Positions 54,298 to 62,103 of a DNA stretch of 64,000 nucleotides are shown here, piece after piece. Position numbers and translations under genes: made by a program. The DNA comes from Chromatiaceae bacterium (GTDB lineage: Bacteria > Pseudomonadota > Gammaproteobacteria > Chromatiales > Chromatiaceae). Under the pieces are notes generated by a model, which made no database searches, was not told the origin of the DNA, and saw nothing but the letters and a program-made list of their open reading frames with translations. Each line of letters begins with the position of its first letter. Positions within the stretch are counted from its first letter, which is position 1. The DNA is taken from assembly GCA_024235415.1 (NCBI GenBank), contig JACKML010000005.1:62001-126000 (forward strand). Direction: 5' to 3'.

Positions 54298-54511
54298 TTC
54301 TGATCACGTAGGCCAGCGGTGCCTGCGTGATAAGTCGCTGTTTATTCTTCGTTATTCCAAGTGGTTGGGGCTTTTGACGCGCGCTGGCCTAGGCCGTCGG
54401 GGAATCTGGGCTACACTTCCATTCAGCCCTGCAATTGTGCCAACTGCCGTAAAATCAATGGTTTGCGGAGGGCGAGCTGTTGCCGGTACGCCCGGCCTCC
54501 GAGGATGCGCC

Positions 54512-54991
54512 ATGCACAAAGACACCAATGAGCTGCTCGCGATCGCGCGCAGGTACTGTGAACTGATCGAAAGCCTGGACGAGGACTACCGTGAGCCCCT
54601 GTCACAGCTGAACGAGATCCTGCCGCGATTGCATGCGGCCATGACGGCGGTAGGCCCATCGCCCGACGAAGCCGGTTACGACCCGAGCGTCGATCTGGAC
54701 AAGCGCTTCGAGCTGTTCAGCCGGCTGCACGCGCTGCTCGGTGATCTCGATGGTTACTGGATGGAATACGATGTGACGCCGGATCGCCAGGAGATGAGCG
54801 GCAGCCTGGCCGATGATCTCACCGATATTTATTGCGAACTCAAACACGGCCTTACGCGTCTGGAACGCTATGACGACGCGCGCGAGACACTCGGTGGTTG
54901 GCGAACGGGATTCTGCAAGCACTGGGGGCAGCACGTGGTCGACGCGGAGCGGCATCTTTACGCACTATCTGCGCGGGATCGCCTGTACTGA
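54512..54991 (+). CDS. DUF5063-type hypothetical protein
   Basis: 159 residues, soluble and mainly alpha-helical. LLAIARRYCELIESLDEDY and DDLTDIYCELKHGLTRLER are recognisable as the DUF5063 pattern; function unknown. ATG at 54512 is chosen over an extended frame starting at 54365. It lies upstream of the HesB-type gene by 65 bases. Confidence 0.75.
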   Translation: MHKDTNELLAIARRYCELIESLDEDYREPLSQLNEILPRLHAAMTAVGPSPDEAGYDPSVDLDKRFELFSRLHALLGDLDGYWMEYDVTPDRQEMSGSLADDLTDIYCELKHGLTRLERYDDARETLGGWRTGFCKHWGQHVVDAERHLYALSARDRLY

Positions 54992-55056
54992 AATCGAGCG
55001 TCCCCGATGGTACAATCGCCCGGATTTTCCTTTTTGAGCCTCCCGAGGTTGAGACC

Positions 55057-55428
55057 ATGACGCAAGCCGTTCTGACCGAATCCGAACTCACGCTGACCAC
55101 TCCGGCACAAGGCAAGATGGCCGAGTTGCTCGGTCAGGTTGAAGAAACCATCCAGGGCGTTCGCGTGTTCGCCACGCCGGGCGGCTGCAGCGGTGTCAGC
55201 TTCGGCATGACCTTTACCGATCAATTGAATGACGATGACAAGGTGCGCGAGATCGAAGGCGTTCGCGTGATCGTCGACGCCGGTACGCTGGAATATATCC
55301 GCGGCGTAGAGATCGACTTCGTTGACGCCGGCGACGGCGATGCGCGGTTCGTGTTCAACAACCTGCAGCCGGTGTCCGGTGGCGGTTGTGGAACCTGTGG
55401 TTCTTCGCAGGGAGGCGGCTGCTCCTGA
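55057..55428 (+). CDS. A-type iron-sulfur carrier (HesB/IscA family) with altered C-terminal cysteines
   Basis: 123 residues. The domain is clear (LTESELTLTTPA; VFATPGGCSGVSFGMTF with C44). The C-terminus has GGGCGTCGSSQGGGCS: C111, C114 and C122, so the pair is CX2C rather than the CGCG form of IscA, with an extra Cys. It may still bind a cluster, but with changed geometry. It is monocistronic, ending in a strong bidirectional terminator. Confidence 0.88.
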   Translation: MTQAVLTESELTLTTPAQGKMAELLGQVEETIQGVRVFATPGGCSGVSFGMTFTDQLNDDDKVREIEGVRVIVDAGTLEYIRGVEIDFVDAGDGDARFVFNNLQPVSGGGCGTCGSSQGGGCS

Positions 55429-55452
55429 GCAGGCACCCTCCGGTCAAGCAGA

Positions 55453-55483
55453 AAGAATGCCCGCGCGAGCGGGCATTCTTCGT
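55453..55483. terminator. Bidirectional terminator after the HesB-type gene
   Basis: A perfect 12-bp stem (55453-55464 with 55469-55480, loop GCGA) has A-rich and T-rich flanks (AAGAAT and ATTCTTCGTT). It lies between two convergent genes. Confidence 0.88.
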
Positions 55484-57537
55484 TAGGGCCTGTCCTGAAT
55501 GGTGCCGGGCGGCGTCGGTTGTTGCAGCTGCGTCTGCACCCAGTTGACGTAGGGGCTGCTCGTCTCCTCCATCAGCAGCGCCATGTTGAGGTCGCTTTGC
55601 GCCTTGTCGCTCTGCCCGAGGCGCCATCGGACCCAGGCCAGACGCGCCCTTTCATCGGCGTCCTCGCGTAGCGCCAGTGAGGCCTCCAGTTGTGCCGTTG
55701 CCTCGACCAGACGGTTCGCCTCGATCAACGCCAGCGCCAGCGCGCTGTGGCGCGTGCTGCTGACCAGGCCCTGTTCTATCCCCTGTTGCAGCAGTGGCTG
55801 GGCTTCGACAAAGCGCCCCTGACCCGCCAGCGCGACACCCAGATCCGCCTGTGCGTCCTGGAGGCCCGGGGCGCGTGCAAGCGCCTGGCGCAGGTGTGTC
55901 TCGGCCGCCGCGTAATCCTTGAGTGCGAGTTGGGTAACGCCCGCCCAGTAAAGCACCTTGGCATCGCCGGGTCGTGCGTCCAGCGCGGCACTGAAACTGC
56001 CGGCCGCGTCGTGGTTCATGCCCAGGCCGAGTTGTGCCCTGCCGAGGACGAAGAAGGCGTCGCGCGTCGACCAGTAACCGGTATATTGCTTGTCACGTGA
56101 GGCTTCAATCGCCGCCAGCGCGTGGTTGAGTGCGACACTGGCGTCGCCTTTTTCGACGGCCGCTTTGGCCAGTTCCAGGCGACCCTCCATGTAATGCGGG
56201 TCGCTGGCAATCTCGCTTTCGAAAAGCCGGGTGTGGTCCCACCAGCGCATGCTGGAAGAACCCGAAATAATGCCGAGAAGCAGAATCAGTGGTACGAACA
56301 CGACGGCTTCGCTACCCGGGACCAACTGCCGGCCCACCGGGCGCCACAGCAGAAACAGACCCTGTGCGACGGCGAATGCCAGTCCCCAGATGGCAAGGTA
56401 CAGGGTATGGCCACTGTGATAGTGGTCGCTCGGGAAGATGCCCACGCCCGGCACCAGCCACAGCAGGAACCATGCCGCGCCGAATGCGGCCGGTTGGTCC
56501 AGTTTGAGGCCAATCAGCGTCGCTGCCACCAACACCACGAAGCCAAGCAGTGCGGCGACCTCGACGGCCCCCCAGCCGCGGGTGATCGGCCATGCATCGG
56601 ATACGATCGGCTCATAAGGCAGGAGTGTCTCGTCGATCAGGAACCACAGATGGCGCAACGCCGTTCCGGCGTTGTCCAGGAAGCTGTCGGTCGCGTAGTC
56701 GACCGCAAAGTTCAATCCGCCCAGGACCGCCGTGCGGTAAGCGATGACCAGTAACAGGGCCGCCAGCAACAGGGCCAGACCGGTCAGGCGTGAAGGTGCG
56801 ATACCGCTGACGGCACGGCGGCCACGCTCCTTGCTTTCGAAACCCGCGATCAGCAGCGCCAGCAGCGGCAGGACGTACGCGGTTTCGTGTGCCAGCATGG
56901 CCAACAGTGAAAGCAGTGTCATGCCTCCCCACCAGCGCCTTACGTAACCGCGGTGCGCGTTGGTCGTGGCCTGCAGCCGGGTGAATATCACCAGACTCCA
57001 TACGCCGAACGCGGCAGCCAGCAGGTAGGGGCGCCCGCCGATCCAGGCGACGCTGGTGACGGTGGCGGGGTGCACTGCGTAAAGCGCGGCAGACCAGAAG
57101 GCCAGTCGATTGCCGTGGCGTCGTCGCGACAGCAGGTGGCGTCCCAAGGCATAGAGTCCAACCACCACCAGCACGTGCAACAACACGTTCTCGAGGTGAA
57201 AACACGCCGCGCAATCACCCCACAGGCCCCAGCTGACGCTGTTGGAAAGCAGGGCAAGCGGTTGCCAACTGCCAGCCGAACCATCCGTCAGCCCACCGGT
57301 GATGCGCGCCTGATAGGCGGGTCGCGAGTTCGTCAACGCGGTGGGGATATCGGCGAGGCCAGTGATGCGGTGGGCGCCCTGCAGGATGTCTTCGCGGTCG
57401 GTCCATACGAAGTCGCCACCGAGCGAAGTGGCAAATACGACCATGACAAGAACGCTCAGCCAGATGACGTGGCTGCGGCGTGTCCGCGCGACCTGTTCAG
57501 GGTTCTGTCGCCTGCTGTGGGAACGGCTGCGCTGCAT
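55483..57537 (-). CDS. Multipass membrane protein with C-terminal TPR repeats (TMTC-like)
   Basis: 684 residues. About ten membrane helices fill ~25-435, followed by TPR repeats (~450-660; AKAAVEKGDASVALNHALAA, YWAGVTQLALKDYAAAETHL). The N-terminus is basic. Such proteins resemble the TMTC/O-mannosyltransferase-like group, but no glycosyltransferase motif can be pointed to, so function is uncertain. It begins 3 bases after the hemJ stop in the transcription direction reversed, sharing the minus-strand run. Confidence 0.8.
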   Translation of the reverse strand: MQRSRSHSRRQNPEQVARTRRSHVIWLSVLVMVVFATSLGGDFVWTDREDILQGAHRITGLADIPTALTNSRPAYQARITGGLTDGSAGSWQPLALLSNSVSWGLWGDCAACFHLENVLLHVLVVVGLYALGRHLLSRRRHGNRLAFWSAALYAVHPATVTSVAWIGGRPYLLAAAFGVWSLVIFTRLQATTNAHRGYVRRWWGGMTLLSLLAMLAHETAYVLPLLALLIAGFESKERGRRAVSGIAPSRLTGLALLLAALLLVIAYRTAVLGGLNFAVDYATDSFLDNAGTALRHLWFLIDETLLPYEPIVSDAWPITRGWGAVEVAALLGFVVLVAATLIGLKLDQPAAFGAAWFLLWLVPGVGIFPSDHYHSGHTLYLAIWGLAFAVAQGLFLLWRPVGRQLVPGSEAVVFVPLILLLGIISGSSSMRWWDHTRLFESEIASDPHYMEGRLELAKAAVEKGDASVALNHALAAIEASRDKQYTGYWSTRDAFFVLGRAQLGLGMNHDAAGSFSAALDARPGDAKVLYWAGVTQLALKDYAAAETHLRQALARAPGLQDAQADLGVALAGQGRFVEAQPLLQQGIEQGLVSSTRHSALALALIEANRLVEATAQLEASLALREDADERARLAWVRWRLGQSDKAQSDLNMALLMEETSSPYVNWVQTQLQQPTPPGTIQDRP

Positions 57538-57540
57538 CGG

Positions 57541-57963
57541 TCAAACAGGTTTCAACACGGCCAGCAGCACGATCGCGATCAACAGCAATACCGGGAGTTC
57601 GTTGAACCATCGATACCACACGTGGCTGCGACGGTTGCGGTCATGCTTGAAGTCGGCCACGAGCTTGCCGCAATAAATGTGGTATGCGACCAGCACACCC
57701 AGCAGGGCGAGCTTGATGTGCAGCCACAAATGATCGCCGAACGCCGCCCATGCATAGTCGTGCAGCATCCAGAAACCGAATACCAGCGTAAACACGGCAC
57801 CCGGGGTCGTGATGCCGAAAAACAGTTTGCGTTCCATTACTTTGAAACGGTCTATCGAAACCTGATCGTCGCTCATCGTGTGATACACGAACAGCCGCGG
57901 TAGATAGAAGAGGCCGGCGAACCAGGTCACCATGCCGATGAGATGCCATGCTTTCAGCCACAT
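57541..57963 (-). CDS. hemJ: Protoporphyrinogen oxidase HemJ
   Basis: 140 residues, four membrane helices. The family start WLKAWHLIGMVTWFAGLFYLPRLFVYH with two His, the LHIKLALLGVLVAYH helix, and FNELPVLLLIAIVLLA are intact. It oxidises protoporphyrinogen IX in haem synthesis. It lies 6 bases after the TlpA-like gene. Confidence 0.93.
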   Translation of the reverse strand: MWLKAWHLIGMVTWFAGLFYLPRLFVYHTMSDDQVSIDRFKVMERKLFFGITTPGAVFTLVFGFWMLHDYAWAAFGDHLWLHIKLALLGVLVAYHIYCGKLVADFKHDRNRRSHVWYRWFNELPVLLLIAIVLLAVLKPV

Positions 57964-57969
57964 TGCTCG

Positions 57970-58461
57970 TTAACCCTGGAACGTGAGTAAGGTTGCGCGC
58001 ACGCGTGTTTCATCGAGCGGCCCGCGTTCGGAAAAGTTGATATTGCCATCGGGTCCGATCAGATAGCTGGTCGGCGTCACTGAAATGCCGCCAAACGCCT
58101 TGTTGACTTCGCCATGCACGTCGAGCGCGATCGGGTAGCCCGGATTGTGGCGTTCCACCGTCGCGATGACAGCGGGCGGCGGGTCGTGCGGCATAGCCAC
58201 GCCGATCACCATGAAGTTGTGATCTTTCAGGCTTTCATGCAGACGGCTGAGTCGAGGCATGTCACGCATGCAGGTCTCGCAATTGACCGACCAGAAGGTG
58301 ATCAGCAGGCTCTGGCCGCGTAAGTCGCTGCTGCGCAGGGTGCGGCCGTCGAGCAGATTGAATGTGGTCTCCGGCATCGGCCTGCTGGTCGGCCACAGCA
58401 TCCAGACTGCGCCGGCCAGAACCGCTGCCGCGACAAGATTCATCAGCCAGCGTGAGGTCAT
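57970..58461 (-). CDS. TlpA-like membrane-anchored thioredoxin
   Basis: 163 residues. One N-terminal helix (~7-26) anchors a periplasmic thioredoxin fold; the active site is SVNCETCMRDMP (CETC). VTPTSYLIGPDGN contains the cis-Pro segment. It reduces or exchanges disulfides outside the cytoplasm. It overlaps the DUF4126 gene by 4 bases. Confidence 0.9.
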   Translation of the reverse strand: MTSRWLMNLVAAAVLAGAVWMLWPTSRPMPETTFNLLDGRTLRSSDLRGQSLLITFWSVNCETCMRDMPRLSRLHESLKDHNFMVIGVAMPHDPPPAVIATVERHNPGYPIALDVHGEVNKAFGGISVTPTSYLIGPDGNINFSERGPLDETRVRATLLTFQG

Positions 58462-59144
58462 TTCGCATCTTCCAGGGAATTCAGGTCGGTTTTGGGTGGT
58501 ATCCCGCCGTCTGCCGATGTCGGCTCTGTGCCGTCAACGCTGTTGCCACGCCCGAACCAGCGCCGCACCATGCCTGCCAGTCCTTTGACCGCGCGCCAGA
58601 TCTTTGGCAGCAGCCACGCTGTGCCGAGAAGAAAAAGCACCAGCAGCACGATGAACAACCAGGGATGGTTGAGCGCGGCCCAAAGCCCGCCGAAAACCGC
58701 CAGGTCCTCGCTCAGGGATGCCCCCCAGTTGCTGAACGGTTCCGGTGATGTGTTGACCAGCACCCGCGTGCCCGCCTTCGTGGCATGACTGGTGGCAGCC
58801 ACCCCGCCGCCAAGCAGCAGCGCGACCAGTTCACCGGATTGTCCGACGTCCAGCCCCTGTGCCGCCCCCGCCGCCAGCAGGGCGCCTGCCGGGATGCGGA
58901 TAAAGGTGTGCAGCGCATCCCAGGCCGTGTCCACGCCGGGGATCTTGTCTGCAAAAAACTCGACCAGATACATGCCGCCAGCGGCGAGCATGACCGCAGG
59001 ATTGCTCAACACATGAAGTTCGGGAGGCAGCTCGACGTGTCCGCTGCCACCCATCCATCCGAGCATCAGGATGGCGGCGTAGAGGTTGATGCCGGACGCC
59101 CATGCGGCCCCGAGCATCAAAGCGACGGCGTCGATCGTTTCCAT
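58458..59144 (-). CDS. DUF4126-family membrane protein
   Basis: 228 residues. ALMLGAAWASGINLYAAILM and VATSHATKAGTRVLVN-type (AATSHATKAGTRVLVN) segments are typical of DUF4126. Three or four membrane segments are seen. ATG at 59144 has AGGTGA upstream. Function unknown; start of the minus-strand run to TlpA-like, hemJ and the TPR protein. Confidence 0.85.
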   Translation of the reverse strand: METIDAVALMLGAAWASGINLYAAILMLGWMGGSGHVELPPELHVLSNPAVMLAAGGMYLVEFFADKIPGVDTAWDALHTFIRIPAGALLAAGAAQGLDVGQSGELVALLLGGGVAATSHATKAGTRVLVNTSPEPFSNWGASLSEDLAVFGGLWAALNHPWLFIVLLVLFLLGTAWLLPKIWRAVKGLAGMVRRWFGRGNSVDGTEPTSADGGIPPKTDLNSLEDAK

Positions 59145-59358
59145 AAGATTCACCTGGGTTTGCCCGCGGTCCAAGCTTTACGCAACCTGCGGCGCAAGCC
59201 CGCGCAGGCAGCCCCGCACGGCAGAACGGACTTTAGCACGCGCGTCGCGGCGTCAACCAAATCCACCGCAGGACGCGCCGTCGGCAGGAAACCGATGGCG
59301 CAAACCGTTGTGCAATTGTGTTTAGAATACCTCCCTCGTTTGGACGTCTGGGGTCGCA

Positions 59359-60390
59359 ATGATCAAGATAGGAATCGTTGGTGGGACCGGTTATACCGGT
59401 GTCGAACTGTTGCGACTGTTGGCGACGCACCCGCAGGCCAATGTCGTCTGCATTACCTCGCGTGCCGAATCCGGGCGTCAGGTCTCGGATCTGTACGGCA
59501 ACCTGCGTGGTCATTTCGATCTGGCTTTTTCCGAGCCTGATCCTGCGTCGCTGGCCGAGTGTGACCTGGTGTTCTTTGCCACCCCGAACGGTACGGCGAT
59601 GAAAATGGTGCCGGAGCTGCTCGATGCAGGTACCCGGGTCATCGACCTGGCCGCCGACTTCCGCCTGCGGGACCCGGCCGTATGGGAGCAGTGGTATGGC
59701 ATGCCGCATTCATGTGTCGATGTTCTCGCCGAGGCCGTTTACGGTCTGCCGGAACTCAATCGCGAGCAAATCCGCGGCGCCCGTTTGGTCGCCAACCCGG
59801 GGTGTTACCCGACGGCCGCTGCGCTTGGTTTCCTGCCACTGGTGGAGTCCGGCCTCATCGATACCGGCAATCTGGTTGCCGACTGCAAATCGGGTGTCAG
59901 TGGTGCCGGTCGAGGCGCCAATGCCGCCATGCTGATGGGTGAGGTGGGTGAGAGCTTCAAGGCCTATGGGGTGGCCGGACATCGACACCTGCCCGAGATC
60001 CGCCAGACGCTGTCCTGGGTCAGCACGCAACCCGTCGGGCTGACGTTCGTGCCGCATCTGGTACCGATGATCCGTGGCATTCATGCGACGCTGTATGGCC
60101 GTCTCACCGGCGATCCCGGCGACCTGCAGGCGATTTTCGAGAAGCGCTATGCGGACGAACCTTTCGTCGATGTGCTGCCATCGGGCAGTCATCCGGAGAC
60201 GCGCAGTGTGCGCGGGGTCAATCATTGCCGGATGGCCATACACAGGCCGCAGGGTGGCGATACCGTGGTGGTACTGTCGGTGATCGATAATCTGACCAAG
60301 GGTGCGGCCGGGCAGGCGTTGCAGAATATGAACCTGATGTTCGGGCTCGATGAGGCAACGGGGCTCGGGCACGTGGCCTTGCTGCCTTGA
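59359..60390 (+). CDS. argC: N-acetyl-gamma-glutamyl-phosphate reductase
   Basis: 343 residues. The Rossmann start IGIVGGTGYTGVELLRLL, the catalytic Cys in VANPGCYPTAAALGFLP, and GHRHLPEIRQTL are intact. It makes N-acetylglutamate semialdehyde in arginine synthesis. It is first in a run with DUF6776, bactofilin and erpA. Confidence 0.96.
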   Translation: MIKIGIVGGTGYTGVELLRLLATHPQANVVCITSRAESGRQVSDLYGNLRGHFDLAFSEPDPASLAECDLVFFATPNGTAMKMVPELLDAGTRVIDLAADFRLRDPAVWEQWYGMPHSCVDVLAEAVYGLPELNREQIRGARLVANPGCYPTAAALGFLPLVESGLIDTGNLVADCKSGVSGAGRGANAAMLMGEVGESFKAYGVAGHRHLPEIRQTLSWVSTQPVGLTFVPHLVPMIRGIHATLYGRLTGDPGDLQAIFEKRYADEPFVDVLPSGSHPETRSVRGVNHCRMAIHRPQGGDTVVVLSVIDNLTKGAAGQALQNMNLMFGLDEATGLGHVALLP

Positions 60391-60403
60391 GCGCCTGAGC
60401 ATC

Positions 60404-61135
60404 ATGGGCAAGGTCAAACCGACCCGGGTGATCACCCCGCGGATTGTGCAACCTGGCGGCGGGGGTGCGAGGACCTGGCTGTGGATGCTTTTCCTCGCTG
60501 CATTGGCCGCCTGGTCATGGCAGGTGCTGGAACTCGGCCGCCATCGTGGTGGCATAGACGTCGGGCAACGCGAGAAGGCCGAAGCGGGCCTGCGCGAGCG
60601 GATCGCCGAACTGGAGGAAGAGCGCGACGTACTGCGCGCCGCGGCAGCCCGTTTCGAACGCGCTGCGCAGATCGATCGTGCGGCGGCGGAGCGGGTGCAA
60701 TCCGAGGTCAAGATGTTGCAGGACGAACGCGCCGAACTGAAAAGCCAGCTGGCGTTCCTGAAGAGCCTGGTCCCCGGCGGTGGCAAGAAGCTGGTCCTCG
60801 ATGACTACAGTCTCACCGAGATCGGGGAGCGCGCCTACCATTTCGAGGTGACGATTTCCAAACGCAGCGACGACGCGGATACGGTCAGCGGCAACGTGAC
60901 CGTCAGCGTGACCGGCGAGTTGGATGGCGAGGAAAAGACCTTCGATATGGCTGAGTTGACCGATGGTAGGCGCAGCAATATCGGTATCAAGTTCAAAAAT
61001 TTTCAGAAGTTGAAGACCGAACTCCAGTTGCCCTCCGGGTTTGAACCCGCTTCTATTGAAGTTGCCGTGAAGCCCGACGGCAAGGTGTTCAAGTCTTTCC
61101 AGCAGGCCTACGACTGGAAAGTGTCCGAGGCCTGA
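60404..61135 (+). CDS. Membrane-anchored coiled-coil protein (DUF6776-like)
   Basis: 243 residues. One N-terminal helix (~24-42), a coiled coil (~55-125; ERIAELEEERDVLRAAAARF) and a beta-rich C-terminal domain. The family has no known function. ATG at 60404 is 14 bases after argC, and it is next to a bactofilin gene, which suggests a role in envelope structure. Confidence 0.85.
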   Translation: MGKVKPTRVITPRIVQPGGGGARTWLWMLFLAALAAWSWQVLELGRHRGGIDVGQREKAEAGLRERIAELEEERDVLRAAAARFERAAQIDRAAAERVQSEVKMLQDERAELKSQLAFLKSLVPGGGKKLVLDDYSLTEIGERAYHFEVTISKRSDDADTVSGNVTVSVTGELDGEEKTFDMAELTDGRRSNIGIKFKNFQKLKTELQLPSGFEPASIEVAVKPDGKVFKSFQQAYDWKVSEA

Positions 61136-61163
61136 TTCGGGTATTTACACGGGAATCGATCAG

Positions 61164-61595
61164 ATGGCACGAATCAAGCGTTTCAAGGCACCCAAGGTCT
61201 CCACGGTAATCGGCCAGGGAACAGCGATCACCGGTAATGTGGAGTTTTCCGGAGGGTTGCACCTGGATGGCACCGTAAAGGGCAACGTCGGCGGCGAAGC
61301 CGATACCCAGTCCACCCTCACGGTGAGCGAACAGGGCCGGATCGAAGGCGATGTGCGCGTCGACAATCTCATCCTAAACGGGACCGTGGTCGGCGACGTC
61401 TATGCCAACGAGCGGGTCGAGCTGGCAACCAACGCGCGTGTCAGCGGGACCGTTTACTACCGGTTGCTGGAGATGGCGATGGGTGCGGAGGTTAATGGCA
61501 AGCTGGTGCACACCGAGGAGCAGGAGCCCCGGATGCTTGGGCATGATGGTGGGACGCCGCCGACGGACGACAGCGAGCGGGATGAGCAGGCTTAA
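61164..61595 (+). CDS. Bactofilin (polymer-forming cytoskeletal protein)
   Basis: 143 residues. The repeated beta-helix core is clear (SVIGQGTAITGNVEFSGGLH-type: VIGQGTAITGNVEFSGGLHL), with GTVKGNVGGEADTQSTLTV and EGDVRVDNLILNGTVVGDVY. Bactofilins form filaments at the inner membrane. It follows the DUF6776 gene closely and precedes erpA. Confidence 0.93.
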   Translation: MARIKRFKAPKVSTVIGQGTAITGNVEFSGGLHLDGTVKGNVGGEADTQSTLTVSEQGRIEGDVRVDNLILNGTVVGDVYANERVELATNARVSGTVYYRLLEMAMGAEVNGKLVHTEEQEPRMLGHDGGTPPTDDSERDEQA

Positions 61596-61680
61596 TACTT
61601 GACCAAATTGATCGGAAAAAGCATACTTTCCCTGATTCAGCGGGCTTGGCAGCCCGATTAACCTTCGCAGGCAGGTGGTT

Positions 61681-62037
61681 ATGAGCGAGCAAGTAGCGAC
61701 GACGGGCAGCGATTCCCTGGTTTTCACGTCGGCGGCGGCGAAGAAGGTCGCCGAACTGATTGCCGAAGAGGGCAATCCCGAGCTGATGCTGCGCATCTAC
61801 GTCCAGGGTGGCGGCTGCTCGGGTTTTCAATACGGATTCACCTTTGACGAAACAGTCAACGAAGGTGACGAGCAGGTGGTGACCGACGGCGTGACGCTGT
61901 TGATCGACCCGATGAGTGTGCAGTACCTGATGGGCGCGGAAGTTGACTATTCGGAGGGTCTGCAGGGTGCGCAGTTTGTCATTCGCAATCCCAACGCCTC
62001 CACGACCTGCGGCTGCGGGTCATCCTTCTCTACCTGA
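61681..62037 (+). CDS. erpA: Iron-sulfur cluster insertion protein ErpA
   Basis: 118 residues. The three cluster ligands are in YVQGGGCSGFQYGF and STTCGCGSSF. It delivers [4Fe-4S] or [2Fe-2S] clusters to apoproteins. ATG at 61681 is preferred over one 2 codons upstream. It ends at a bidirectional terminator. Confidence 0.96.
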   Translation: MSEQVATTGSDSLVFTSAAAKKVAELIAEEGNPELMLRIYVQGGGCSGFQYGFTFDETVNEGDEQVVTDGVTLLIDPMSVQYLMGAEVDYSEGLQGAQFVIRNPNASTTCGCGSSFST

Positions 62038-62064
62038 TTGCCGGTTACCAATAGGTGATCGCAG

Positions 62065-62092
62065 AAAAGGCGCCGGACAGGCGCCTTTTTCG
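62065..62092. terminator. Bidirectional terminator between erpA and the Pat-type gene
   Basis: A perfect 10-bp stem (62065-62074 with 62080-62089, loop GGACA) flanked by AAAA and TTTTT on opposite sides. It serves both convergent genes. Confidence 0.92.
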
Positions 62093-62103
62093 TTGGGGTC
62101 GAC

